DNA from: DATESZ01 sp035283845
GTDB lineage: Bacteria > Desulfobacterota > Syntrophia > Syntrophales > JACQWR01
Length of the DNA: 12,157 nucleotides
Assembly: GCA_035283845.1 (NCBI GenBank)
Contig: DATESZ010000253.1
Span: forward strand, 1-12,157
Reading direction: 5' to 3'
In this document: positions 1 to 5,868 of the stretch, one piece after another
Layout of the letters: every line of letters begins with the position of its first letter
Position numbering within the stretch: position 1 is the stretch's first letter
Translations under genes and position numbers: made by a program
Notes under the pieces: generated by a model
Seen by the model: only the letters and a program-made list of their open reading frames with translations
What the model was told of the DNA's origin: nothing
Databases searched by the model: none

Positions 1-1354
1 GACTGCAAGAATAATTAGAACGGGGGATCATAAAAAAAGGCTAATAGTCTATAGGTTATTAGTCTATAGCCTGTCTTTAGTGCTTCTCTTGCCGGTGGCT
101 TTGATGGCAGCGAATGTACCTTCCATAGAGGATGTGGTCGCAGGGAAGGCTGTTCCTCCCACCATTGAGGATCTGACCGGCGGGAAGGTGAAGAACACCG
201 ATCTGATCGACAAGAACAATGTGGAGCTGGTCAAGGAGTATTTAACTGCAGGTTTGTATGAAAATATAAAAAGGGGAATGGTTCTGAGGACCGGGACCCA
301 ACTACCGCCTGATCAGTTGAATCCTAAACCATTCCGTGATGCTACTGATAGGAACCGGGGCAAGGCGGTCATGGATGAAAGGGGAATAGTTTACTATGAA
401 AAGATAGGCACTCTCTGGCAGGGCGGCATTCCCTTTCCCAATGCAAAAAACGGCTTGGAGGCCATGGGCAACTATCATTTCGGTCGTGCATGGGATTCCT
501 ACCATACTTATCCGATTGAGGCGTGGTATGTTAATTCCAAGGGGGAGACCTATAAGACAATAGGGCAGGAGCACATGTATGTAAAGTGCAGCGCCAGGAC
601 AATGTTGCCGCCCCTTGGGTCAATACCTGGTTATGAGAACATCTATCTCAAAAGAATCAGTGTAACTTCTTATCCCCGTGAAATCGCCGGGCTGGGACAG
701 TTTACCGTGAGGTATTATGACATGGCGAAGACTTACGACACGGGATTTGCATATCTTCCTGCCTTCAAGAGGACGATCCGGGTAAGCGCCACCACCTGGC
801 AGGATAACATAGCCGGGATGGATATGATCTACGGGGACGGCGATGGCTTTCAGGAGCCATATCACGATTGGGACCTTAAACTCATTGAGAAAAAGTGGTT
901 GCTCGTGTCCGAACCCAAGAGTTCCATTCCTATGCTGGATGAGAAGGGAAATCTCAGTAAGAGCATACTGTTTGATGTGGGTAAAAAATATCCCCGGCTG
1001 GGCTGGATCATATGGCCGTCGTACGTAGTGGAGGCCATACCGAGGTTCAAACATGTATACGGAAAGAGGGTCGTGTATATTCCGATCTATCCATACACAT
1101 TCAGTGGAGCCGGGATTATTGCGACGGATATATATGACCGGCAGATGAAACTGTGGAAAGGAATTCTGATGTTCTTAGGACGTCAGGAATATCTCAATGG
1201 CGACCCGCAGAAGCCCCAGACGCCGTGGGTAGGTTTTTGGGTGGGCGACCTCCAGTCGAATCATACGTCCCAATACTGGGCAAATCAACAGGTAAACTTT
1301 CGCTATATGCCTGAAGATATCAACTTGGGGGCATTGCTGCAGAGAGGAAGGTAG
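1..1354 (+). CDS. DUF1329 family envelope protein, copy 1 (5' end just outside window)
   Basis: Exported protein of the DUF1329 family, which resembles LolA-type outer-membrane lipoprotein-sorting proteins; its molecular function is not established. The reading frame is open from base 2. Comparison with the second copy (start at 3005) shows that only the ATG and part of the next codon are missing, so the whole protein should be about 452 residues. The GTG at 80 is internal: starting there would cut the signal peptide, whose basic region (HKKRLIVYR) is encoded at 29-55, followed by a hydrophobic stretch and a likely cleavage site around LMAA/NVP. Family-like segments include the Y-L-P-A-F-K-R block with a following D-G-D-G-F, Y-G-K-R-V-V-Y-I, and Y-D-R-Q-M-K-L-W-K. 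One cysteine sits in V-K-C-S-A-R. The protein is rich in Trp and Tyr. It differs from copy 2 mainly near the C-terminus and is two residues longer. A terminator follows 57 bases after the stop. Family assignment is firm; the role is unknown. Confidence 0.85.
   Translation, partial: TARIIRTGDHKKRLIVYRLLVYSLSLVLLLPVALMAANVPSIEDVVAGKAVPPTIEDLTGGKVKNTDLIDKNNVELVKEYLTAGLYENIKRGMVLRTGTQLPPDQLNPKPFRDATDRNRGKAVMDERGIVYYEKIGTLWQGGIPFPNAKNGLEAMGNYHFGRAWDSYHTYPIEAWYVNSKGETYKTIGQEHMYVKCSARTMLPPLGSIPGYENIYLKRISVTSYPREIAGLGQFTVRYYDMAKTYDTGFAYLPAFKRTIRVSATTWQDNIAGMDMIYGDGDGFQEPYHDWDLKLIEKKWLLVSEPKSSIPMLDEKGNLSKSILFDVGKKYPRLGWIIWPSYVVEAIPRFKHVYGKRVVYIPIYPYTFSGAGIIATDIYDRQMKLWKGILMFLGRQEYLNGDPQKPQTPWVGFWVGDLQSNHTSQYWANQQVNFRYMPEDINLGALLQRGR
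38..67 (+). repeat. 15-nt in-frame tandem repeat in signal-peptide coding region, copy 1
   Basis: Two adjacent 15-base units (38-52 and 53-67) encode R-L-I-V-Y and R-L-L-V-Y at the start of the hydrophobic part of the signal peptide. The same doublet occurs in the second DUF1329 gene at 3047-3076, so it predates the duplication or was copied between the genes. Confidence 0.7.
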
Positions 1355-1410
1355 CAGGTGACGCACCCTTCAGTGCAGATCAAAGGGATAATGAAATTTG
1401 CGTTTTAAGC

Positions 1411-1458
1411 CTAATTCCTGTTTGCCTGTAAACGCAGGTTGCAGGAATTAGTTTTTTT
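1411..1458 (+). terminator. Intrinsic (Rho-independent) terminator after DUF1329 copy 1
   Basis: A perfect 10-bp outer stem (CTAATTCCTG at 1411-1420 with CAGGAATTAG at 1442-1451) encloses a 4-bp inner stem (CCTG 1425-1428 with CAGG 1435-1438). Seven T residues follow at 1452-1458. It lies only 26 bases before the ubiD start, so ubiD needs read-through, attenuation control, or a promoter overlapping this element. I see no good promoter there. Confidence 0.85.
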
Positions 1459-1484
1459 AGAAATAGGTTTTAAGAGGAGGGGAC

Positions 1485-2918
1485 ATGCCATATAATGATT
1501 TTAGGGAATTTATTGAAGCTTTGGAGAAGAGCGGCGATTTGCATCGGATAAAGAAGGAGGTGGACTGGAACCTTGAGGCGGGAGCGATAACGAGAAAGGG
1601 GTGTGAAGAGGTTGGTCCGGCAATATTGTTTGAGAAGATTAAGGATTATCCGGAAGGGTACAGGGTATTGGGCAACCCCCTTGCGTCATTCAGGAGGCTT
1701 GCCATAGCCCTTGATATGCCTCCAGACTCGACATACACAGAGATTCTCAATAGATATGATGAGGGAAGGAAGAATTTAATTAAGCCAATTCTTGTCAGTG
1801 ATGGTCCATGTAAGGAGGAGATTCATAAAGGCGATGATGTAGATTTGTATAAATTGCCTGCTTTAATGATTCATGGCGGGGATGGCGGCAGATATCTCTG
1901 CACATGGAACGTAAACATCACGAAAGATCCCGATTCAGGTTGGGTAAACTGGGGCATGTACAGGGCTATGATCCATGATAAAAACAGATTGGTGGGACAG
2001 GTACTTCCTCAGCAGCATATTGGAATTATATATGCGAAATATGAAGAAAAAGGGATTCCTATGCCCTTTGCCATTGCGATAGCTCCGGAGCCGGTCACAA
2101 CATTTATAGGGACAAGCGGCATTCCCTATGGGATAAGTGAGGCGGATATTGTAGGAGGGGTCAGGGGTGAGCCTTTAAGTCTTATAAAGTGTGAGACAAA
2201 TGATCTTCTTGTCCCGGCTTCATCAGAGATAGTTATAGAGGGTGAGATGCCTCCCTTTGAGAGAATTGAAGAAGGACCATTTGGAGAATATCCCGGTTAT
2301 CGTACATCTGGTAAATCACCAAAACCCGTATATCATGTGAAGGCAATAACTCACAGGAAGAACCCGATACTTGCAGCATCAAATATGGGAATGCCCATAG
2401 ATGATTGTGATGTAGCGATGGGTATAGCTCAGGCTTCAGATTTAAGGTCTGATCTTATAAGAGCCGGTCTGCCCATAACAGGCATATATATTCCGCCTGA
2501 GAGCTGTCTATTTTCTGTTATTGTCTCAACAAAGACACCCTATTCAGGGATTGCCAACAGGATAGCGAGTTGTATATGGGCAAATAAGAATGGTTCGTTC
2601 TCACCGAAGGTTATTGTTGTTGAAGATGGTGTGGATCCGACGGATATGAGAGAGGTATTTCATGCATTTTCGACAGCTCATCATCCTGTAAGAGGAACGC
2701 ATGCTCTATCAAATACACTAGCTCACTCACTAATGCCTTACCTGTCGGATCATGATAGAGCCTATGGTGTTGGATCAAATGTAGTTTATGACTGTACATG
2801 GCCAAAGGACTGGAGCGAGGAGGAGATACCGAAGAAGGCATCCTTTAAGGATATATATCCAAAGGAAATTCAGGAGAGGGTGTTGAATAATTGGAAGGAA
2901 TATGGGTTTAAAAGCTAA
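1485..2918 (+). CDS. UbiD family prenylated-FMN-dependent (de)carboxylase
   Basis: Cytoplasmic 477-residue enzyme of the UbiD family, which interconverts aromatic or alpha,beta-unsaturated carboxylic acids and their decarboxylated forms using prenylated FMN. The length is normal for the family. Residues matching the Fdc1/UbiD active site are visible: N155 and R160 in N-W-G-M-Y-R, H178 in Q-Q-H-I-G, E219 as the likely third metal ligand, and the catalytic acid pair E263/E268 in E-G-P-F-G-E. Their spacing follows that of Fdc1 (N168, R173, H191, E233, E277, E282), as I recall it from the literature. The start is supported by an AGGAGG-type ribosome site about 7 bases upstream. No UbiX flavin prenyltransferase gene is in the window, so the cofactor must come from elsewhere. 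It is flanked by two DUF1329 genes and has no terminator after it, so it is probably cotranscribed with the second. Substrate and direction (carboxylation or decarboxylation) cannot be read from the sequence. Confidence 0.93.
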   Translation: MPYNDFREFIEALEKSGDLHRIKKEVDWNLEAGAITRKGCEEVGPAILFEKIKDYPEGYRVLGNPLASFRRLAIALDMPPDSTYTEILNRYDEGRKNLIKPILVSDGPCKEEIHKGDDVDLYKLPALMIHGGDGGRYLCTWNVNITKDPDSGWVNWGMYRAMIHDKNRLVGQVLPQQHIGIIYAKYEEKGIPMPFAIAIAPEPVTTFIGTSGIPYGISEADIVGGVRGEPLSLIKCETNDLLVPASSEIVIEGEMPPFERIEEGPFGEYPGYRTSGKSPKPVYHVKAITHRKNPILAASNMGMPIDDCDVAMGIAQASDLRSDLIRAGLPITGIYIPPESCLFSVIVSTKTPYSGIANRIASCIWANKNGSFSPKVIVVEDGVDPTDMREVFHAFSTAHHPVRGTHALSNTLAHSLMPYLSDHDRAYGVGSNVVYDCTWPKDWSEEEIPKKASFKDIYPKEIQERVLNNWKEYGFKS

Positions 2919-2987
2919 AGAAAGGAGGTTGTAAGGGGGGGTACGATGAAGTCTTCGGCAGAATAACTTATCAATTCTAACTACAAA

Positions 2988-2994
2988 AAGGAGG
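2988..2994 (+). promoter_or_regulatory. Ribosome binding site deciding the start of DUF1329 copy 2
   Basis: AAGGAGG is followed by a 10-base spacer to the ATG at 3005. The in-frame GTG at 2996 is only one base after it and cannot be served by it. The start is therefore 3005. Confidence 0.75.
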
Positions 2995-3004
2995 AGTGCT
3001 TGAT

Positions 3005-4357
3005 ATGAAGACTGCAAGAATAAGTAGAACGGGGGATCATAAAAAAAGGCTAATAGTCTATAGGCTATTAGTCTATAGCCTATCTTTGGTGCTTCTCTCG
3101 CCGGGGGCTTTGATGGCAGCGAATGTACCTTCTATAGAGGATGTGGCCGCAGGTAAGGCGACTCCCCCCACCATTGAGGATCTGACCGGCGGTAAGGTGA
3201 AGAACACTGATCTGATCGACAAGAACAATGTGGAGCTGGTCAAGGAGTATTTACCTTCGGGTATGTATGAAAACGTAAAAAAGGGAATGATTTTGAAGAT
3301 GGGAACCCAACTGCCGCCTGATCAGTTAGTTTCGAAAGTCTTCAGGGATGCTACTGAAAGGAACCGGGGCAAGGCTGTCATGGATGAAAACGGAGTGGTT
3401 TACCATGAAAAGATGGGCACTCCCTGGCAGGGTGGTATTCCCTTTATCTGGGCAAAGAGCGGCTTGGAGGCAATGGGTAACATTAATTTCGGACGTGTAT
3501 ATGATTCGTTTCGTGCTTCTCCGGAGCTGTGGTATGTTAATTCCAAGGGGGAGGTTTATAAGACAGTAGGACAGGAGCACCTCTTTGTAAAGTGTAGCGC
3601 CAGAACAATGTTGCCGCCCCTTGGGACAATTCCCGGTTATGAGAGCATATTTATCAAAAGGATTAGTGCAGCTACTTATCCCCGGGAGATCACCGGGTTG
3701 GGGCAGTTTACCGTGAGGCATTATGATTTTGCGAAGACTTACGACACGGGATTTGCCTATCTGCCTGCCTTCAAGAGGACAATTCGGATAAGCGCCACCA
3801 CCTGGCAGGATAACATAGCCGGGTCAGATGTAATCTACGGGGATGGCGATGGCTTCCAGGAGCCATATAACGATTGGGACCTTAAGCTCCTGGGGAAAAA
3901 GTTTTTGCTGGTGCACGAACCCAAGAATCCTTTTCCTATGTACGACAAGGGACATCTCAGTAAGAACGTACAATTTGATGTGGGTAAAAAATATCCCCGG
4001 CTGGGTTGGGTCATATGGCCGGTGGACGTAGTAGAGGCCATACCGAAGTTCAAACATGTATACGGAAAGAGGGTCGTATATATTCCGATCTGGCCCTACT
4101 GGGAAAGTACTTCACCGATTGTGGCAGTGGATATATATGATCGGCAGATGAAACTGTGGAAAGTGTATGTCCTGCTATCCGGATGTCAGGAATATTTAAA
4201 TGGCGACCCACAGAAGGCACAGACAGGGAACGCCGCGTCTTTGATGTATGACCTCCAGACAGATCATTCGACCCTTTTCTGGTTAAATCAGTCTATAAAC
4301 GCATACATTAGCCCTGAAGATATCAACTTGGGGAGGTTGCTGAAGATGGGAAGATAG
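3005..4357 (+). CDS. DUF1329 family envelope protein, copy 2
   Basis: Complete 450-residue exported protein of the DUF1329 (LolA-like) family. The start at ATG 3005 is set by the AAGGAGG at 2988-2994. The N-terminus has an unusually long basic region (about 20 residues, including H-K-K-R) and then a hydrophobic core, with likely cleavage near residues 38-39 (ALMAA/N). Family-like blocks are Y-L-P-A-F-K-R-T (252-259), D-G-D-G-F (280-284), V-Y-G-K-R-V-V-Y (352-359) and Y-D-R-Q-M-K-L-W (378-385). A cysteine lies at 197, and copy 2 alone has another at 394. Roughly three quarters of residues match copy 1 by eye; the main differences are at 165-176 and 363-436. The gene follows ubiD by 86 bases without a terminator, so the two probably share a transcript. 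DUF1329 genes elsewhere sit near catabolic genes for hydrophobic compounds; a role in handling such a ligand in the envelope is inference. Confidence 0.88.
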   Translation: MKTARISRTGDHKKRLIVYRLLVYSLSLVLLSPGALMAANVPSIEDVAAGKATPPTIEDLTGGKVKNTDLIDKNNVELVKEYLPSGMYENVKKGMILKMGTQLPPDQLVSKVFRDATERNRGKAVMDENGVVYHEKMGTPWQGGIPFIWAKSGLEAMGNINFGRVYDSFRASPELWYVNSKGEVYKTVGQEHLFVKCSARTMLPPLGTIPGYESIFIKRISAATYPREITGLGQFTVRHYDFAKTYDTGFAYLPAFKRTIRISATTWQDNIAGSDVIYGDGDGFQEPYNDWDLKLLGKKFLLVHEPKNPFPMYDKGHLSKNVQFDVGKKYPRLGWVIWPVDVVEAIPKFKHVYGKRVVYIPIWPYWESTSPIVAVDIYDRQMKLWKVYVLLSGCQEYLNGDPQKAQTGNAASLMYDLQTDHSTLFWLNQSINAYISPEDINLGRLLKMGR

Positions 4358-4367
4358 TGGATGACGC
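3010..4367 (+). repeat. Tandem gene duplication, unit 2
   Basis: Same-orientation counterpart of 1-1364. The ubiD gene lies between the two units. If the missing bases left of the window also match 2900-3009, the duplicated unit includes upstream DNA. Confidence 0.85.
3047..3076 (+). repeat. 15-nt in-frame tandem repeat in signal-peptide coding region, copy 2
   Basis: Units at 3047-3061 and 3062-3076 encode R-L-I-V-Y then R-L-L-V-Y. They differ from each other at a single base here. Confidence 0.7.
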
Positions 4368-4381
4368 TGCCTTAAGGGGGT

Positions 4382-4579
4382 ATGAGTATTCCGGCGCTTG
4401 CTGAAGCAAAGAAGACCGGTTTCTTCTACGGCTGGGTCGTCTTGGGTGGCGCTCTGATTATCTGCGGCATTTCTTACTCCATGAGGTACAGTTTCTCAGT
4501 ATTTCTGTCCTCGCTTCTGTGGGAGTTCGGCTGGCGCCGACCGGAACCTCGGCGCCATCAATGGCTTCTGATAATTTGA
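4382..4579 (+). pseudogene. Truncated MFS transporter (N-terminal fragment)
   Basis: The reading frame has a good ribosome site (AAGGGGG) and encodes 65 residues. Residues 11-51 look like the start of a major facilitator superfamily permease of the oxalate/formate-antiporter or monocarboxylate type: K-K-T-G-F-F-Y-G-W-V-V, a first membrane helix, R-Y-S-F-S-V-F, then W-E-F-G-W. In intact members this leads into roughly 350 more residues. Here the match stops at W51 (4532-4534). The remaining residues, R-R-P-E-P-R-R-H-Q and on, look out of frame, and a stop follows. The break coincides with a perfect hairpin. No other MFS part is visible downstream, so the rest was deleted rather than frameshifted. 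The fragment lies 24 bases after DUF1329 copy 2, which suggests the intact gene was once part of the cluster and imported its substrate. The product is surely non-functional. Confidence 0.75.
4532..4557. repeat. Perfect 9-bp inverted repeat at the MFS breakpoint
   Basis: TGGCGCCGA (4532-4540) pairs fully with TCGGCGCCA (4549-4557) around an 8-base loop, CCGGAACC. The element is GC-rich compared with its surroundings and has no T-tract, so it is not a classical terminator. It begins exactly where similarity to MFS proteins ends. Confidence 0.7.
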
Positions 4580-4583
4580 AACA

Positions 4584-4588
4584 GGGAG
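4584..4588 (+). promoter_or_regulatory. Ribosome binding site deciding the amidohydrolase start
   Basis: GGGAG is placed 8 bases before ATG 4597 but only 2 before the in-frame ATG 4591. The start at 4597 is preferred. The longer frame reaching back to 4519 runs through the MFS fragment and hairpin and is not credible. Confidence 0.55.
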
Positions 4589-4596
4589 AGATGATT

Positions 4597-5751
4597 ATGG
4601 GCCGACCAAGCATCAATGATAAAGAGCAAAAGAAAGGTTTAACAAAGAGGGATTTCCTTAAGGTAGGGGGACTTGGAGCAATTGCGACGCTTGGCTTATC
4701 GAACCTTTCTGCGGCATCTTCTAAGAAAAGCAATATAGACTCTAATAAGAAGATCGATGTTCATGCACATTTTCATATACCGGAGTTTTTCAGGGAAATA
4801 GAGAGGCGTTTTGGTAAATCAGAACAGATGCCCGGTTGGAAACTCCTCGGAATGAAAAAAGACACCTACATGCAGACTTATTCAATCGAAGAGAGACTGG
4901 ATTGGATGAGTAAGTTCGGTATAGAAAAATCCGTTTTTTCTTTTCCAACCATCAATCTCTACGTGAATGAGATTACAGAACCCAAAAAACGCATTGAGAT
5001 GAGTAATTTTATTAACGATATTTTTGCAAAGACGCATCAGAAATATCCAAATAGGGCGCTGTTCTTTGCCGATGTCCCTTTGGGAACCGATCCTGATTTT
5101 AGTACAAAGGAGTTGATTCGCGCTGTTACCCAATTAGGCCTGCAAGGCGTTGCCATTCAAACCAACAATGCAGGGAGATTACCCCATGATAGGGATTTCG
5201 ATGATTTCTTTTCTGAGGCAGAGCGTTTGGATGTACCGGTTTTCATGCATCCAAGCATCTCCCCCTGGTTTAAGCATGCATACTCAGGATTAGAAAAGTA
5301 TCTGATGTATGCTCTTGTCGGGTTTCCGGCGGATGCTACGATCGCCGTCGCCTACATGATCCTCGATGGCTTCTTTGAAAGGCACAAGAATAGTAAGATC
5401 ATTATTACGCACCTCGGCTCCACTGCCCCTTACATTTATTATCGGCTCGGCGAAACCTTGGAGAATCAATATTTACCGCCGACGATATCCGGAAAGGCCA
5501 ACTTGACCAAGATGCCCTTAGAATATCTGAAAATGTTTTACTATGACACGGCCAGCGGTAACCCCGAAGCCTTGCAACTCTGCGAGAGTATTCTTGACGA
5601 GAACAAAATACTCTTGGGGACGGATCATCCTTATATAGAAAGCGCTGAGCACATAGCAATAGATTACCTTAAGAGAACTAAAATAACCAAAAACCAACTG
5701 GAGAAGATTTATTTTAAAAATGGTAGAGACCTCTTTAAACTCAAGGTATAG
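4597..5751 (+). CDS. Exported amidohydrolase-2 / ACMSD-like metal-dependent hydrolase or decarboxylase
   Basis: 384-residue protein of the amidohydrolase-2 family (metal-dependent TIM-barrel enzymes). That family includes ACMSD, gamma-resorcylate and o-orsellinate decarboxylases as well as true hydrolases. Metal-site residues are visible: H56-A-H58 after the first strand, H218 in F-M-H-P-S, H272 in I-T-H-L-G-S, and D343 in L-G-T-D-H-P-Y. The N-terminus carries a Tat-like motif, T16-K17-R18-D-F-L-K22, followed by a glycine/alanine-rich hydrophobic stretch and a possible cleavage site near S-A-A-S (38-41). The first of the twin arginines is lysine, which is rare but tolerated in some Tat substrates. 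Export to the periplasm is therefore probable, not certain. It follows the MFS fragment and the DUF1329-UbiD genes on the same strand. Acting on the same ring carboxylate or lactone is inference; a decarboxylase and a hydrolase cannot be told apart here. Confidence 0.85.
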   Translation: MGRPSINDKEQKKGLTKRDFLKVGGLGAIATLGLSNLSAASSKKSNIDSNKKIDVHAHFHIPEFFREIERRFGKSEQMPGWKLLGMKKDTYMQTYSIEERLDWMSKFGIEKSVFSFPTINLYVNEITEPKKRIEMSNFINDIFAKTHQKYPNRALFFADVPLGTDPDFSTKELIRAVTQLGLQGVAIQTNNAGRLPHDRDFDDFFSEAERLDVPVFMHPSISPWFKHAYSGLEKYLMYALVGFPADATIAVAYMILDGFFERHKNSKIIITHLGSTAPYIYYRLGETLENQYLPPTISGKANLTKMPLEYLKMFYYDTASGNPEALQLCESILDENKILLGTDHPYIESAEHIAIDYLKRTKITKNQLEKIYFKNGRDLFKLKV

Positions 5752-5775
5752 GTTCTACCTAATACTGGCCATTAA

Positions 5776-5817
5776 TTGACAAATTCATTCAATACATGAT
5801 GTTTATTAATTTATGAT
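5776..5817 (+). promoter_or_regulatory. Candidate promoter region for the HD-GYP gene
   Basis: The AT-rich 117-base gap holds a perfect TTGACA at 5776-5781, but the hexamer 16-17 bases downstream is a poor -10. A good -10-like TATGAT occurs at 5812-5817, with only a weak -35 (TCAATA, 5789-5794) in front of it. One of these may start transcription; the evidence is weak. Confidence 0.25.
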
Positions 5818-5868
5818 TGCTTCCATCTTCTGCCTTCGTTATCAGTAAACACCATATAGGAGTGAGTT

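Larger units (their letters stand above)
1..1364 (+). repeat. Tandem gene duplication, unit 1
   Basis: This segment aligns with 3010-4367 in the same orientation. By eye the first 120 bases differ at only 6 positions. Identity falls inside the gene, is lowest around 1090-1310, and recovers over the last codons; about ten bases beyond the stop also resemble each other. Two single-codon insertions explain the length difference. Confidence 0.85.

Noticed and set aside
620..1054. Long minus-strand open frame within DUF1329 copy 1, with a similar frame in copy 2 at 3824-4057
   Set aside because: It lies opposite a well-supported coding frame. Its appearance in both copies follows from their shared sequence, and it has no recognisable domain.
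2996..3004. GTG start for DUF1329 copy 2
   Set aside because: The ribosome site ends one base before it, while ATG 3005 has proper spacing and matches the leader shared with copy 1.
4519..4596. Extended N-terminus of the amidohydrolase
   Set aside because: It would run through the MFS fragment and hairpin and bury the Tat-like leader inside the protein.
5749..5761. Small inverted repeat TAGGT/ACCTA after the amidohydrolase stop
   Set aside because: It has only five pairs with a 3-base loop and no T-tract, so it is not a convincing terminator.
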